64,000 nucleotides of DNA from the NCBI GenBank assembly GCA_050011815.1, contig JBEKIJ010000013.1:62001-126000 (forward strand). The letters are read 5' to 3'. The notes under the pieces are model-generated. The model was not told where the DNA came from. It saw nothing but the letters and a program-made list of their open reading frames with translations, and did not search any database. Below, piece after piece: positions 63,587 to 64,000 of the stretch. The stretch is from Chersky-840 sp050011815 (GTDB lineage Bacteria > Actinomycetota > Acidimicrobiia > Acidimicrobiales > UBA8190). Every line of letters starts with the position of its first letter. Positions within the stretch are counted from its first letter, which is position 1. Both the position numbers and the translations under genes were made by a program.

Positions 63587-64000
63587 ATGTGCGGAATCGT
63601 CGGTTACGTGGGCGGCAAGGATGCCGTCCCCATCCTCTTCGAGGCCCTCCAGCGCCTGGAGTACCGCGGCTATGACTCCGCCGGCGTGGCCGTCGTGGGA
63701 AGAAGCGGCCTGAAGGTCCACAAGCGCGCCGGCCGGGTCGACGAGTTGATCCGGAGCGCACCCAAGCGGTTGAGCGGCCATCCCGGGATCGGCCACACCC
63801 GGTGGGCAACCCACGGTGGGCCCACCGACGCCAACGCCCACCCGCATGTCGATGCCGCCGGAAACATCGCCGTGGTGCACAACGGCATCATCGAGAATGC
63901 GTCGGAGCTCCGGGCCACCGTCCTCGCCGACGTGGTGTTCGCCTCGCAGACAGACACCGAGGTGCTGGCCCACCTGATCGCGGCCCAGCCCGAGAAGGAC
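63587..64000 (+). CDS. glmS: Glutamine--fructose-6-phosphate aminotransferase, 5' part
   Basis: The first 138 codons of GlmS, which makes glucosamine-6-phosphate for the cell wall. It starts with the catalytic Cys of the class II glutaminase (MCGIVGYVGG), then LEYRGYDSAGVAV, GHTRWATHGGPTDANAHPH, VVHNGIIENASELR and SQTDTEVLAHLI. The window ends inside the glutaminase domain. ATG 63587 has TAGGAG about 10 nt upstream. I see no glmS ribozyme: the gap upstream is only 11 nt and holds only the ribosome-binding site. Confidence 0.97.
   Translation, partial: MCGIVGYVGGKDAVPILFEALQRLEYRGYDSAGVAVVGRSGLKVHKRAGRVDELIRSAPKRLSGHPGIGHTRWATHGGPTDANAHPHVDAAGNIAVVHNGIIENASELRATVLADVVFASQTDTEVLAHLIAAQPEKD

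Overview
The window is chromosomal DNA of a high-GC actinobacterium. Gene content and order point to the Acidimicrobiia or a close relative: CarD, mycothiol-type sigma/anti-sigma pair, GlnE, ceoB/ceoC, an F420-associated zincin, and a folate/pantothenate/NAD block that parallels Mycobacterium. GC is high at third codon positions throughout, so most long antisense frames are shadows. I see no prophage, insertion sequence, CRISPR array or rRNA. One tRNA (Thr, CGT) is present.

Layout. 1-5977 (minus): radA, disA, carD, ispD, ispF, rlmB and a partial enoyl-CoA hydratase (genome stability, c-di-AMP, MEP isoprenoid steps, rRNA methylation). 6018-8504 (minus): clpC. 8803-9783 (plus): polyprenyl diphosphate synthase. 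9780-22411 (minus): a long tightly packed biosynthetic series, zincin, tilS, hpt, folE, folP, a phosphatase-fold protein without its cysteine, folB, folK, a DUF2520-PanC fusion, panD, nadB, nadC, coaX, lysS. 22451-25574 (minus): small zinc-ribbon protein, anti-sigma, ECF sigma, an unknown protein, a phosphoesterase lipoprotein and tRNA-Thr. 25641-32708 (minus): holB, tmk, topA, hppA. 32917-36793: a divergent potassium locus with an APC permease fused to soluble and OB-fold domains, facing ceoB-ceoC. 36904-44350: HAD hydrolase, a 24-residue membrane microprotein, a group-2-like sigma factor, an unknown protein, nadE and glnE. 44434-50630: an orphan PAS/GAF histidine kinase, a split KdpD (N-terminal half alone, divergent from a C-terminal sensor kinase with kdpE) and an AqpZ-like aquaporin. 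50680-63203 is more accessory: lipoprotein, SnoaL-like protein, TetR with a cyclic-nucleotide-domain/thioredoxin-reductase-like protein, PhyH, LLM oxidoreductase, aconitase facing MarR, P450, then a phospholipase C-like and a patatin-like gene that overlap. The window ends in a small conserved gene and the start of glmS.

Themes. Several starts are preceded by a TAnnnT hexamer 6-8 nt upstream with no Shine-Dalgarno, so leaderless mRNAs appear common. Potassium/osmotic functions recur (disA, APC permease, ceoBC, split kdpD/kdpE, aquaporin), and a shared c-di-AMP input is a testable hypothesis. The clearest cis-regulatory signal is a pair of 18-bp palindromes between the aconitase and marR genes, overlapping a recognisable aconitase promoter. 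Most of the window is conserved housekeeping. The unusual parts are domain fusions, a dead-looking phosphatase, the split KdpD and several small genes.
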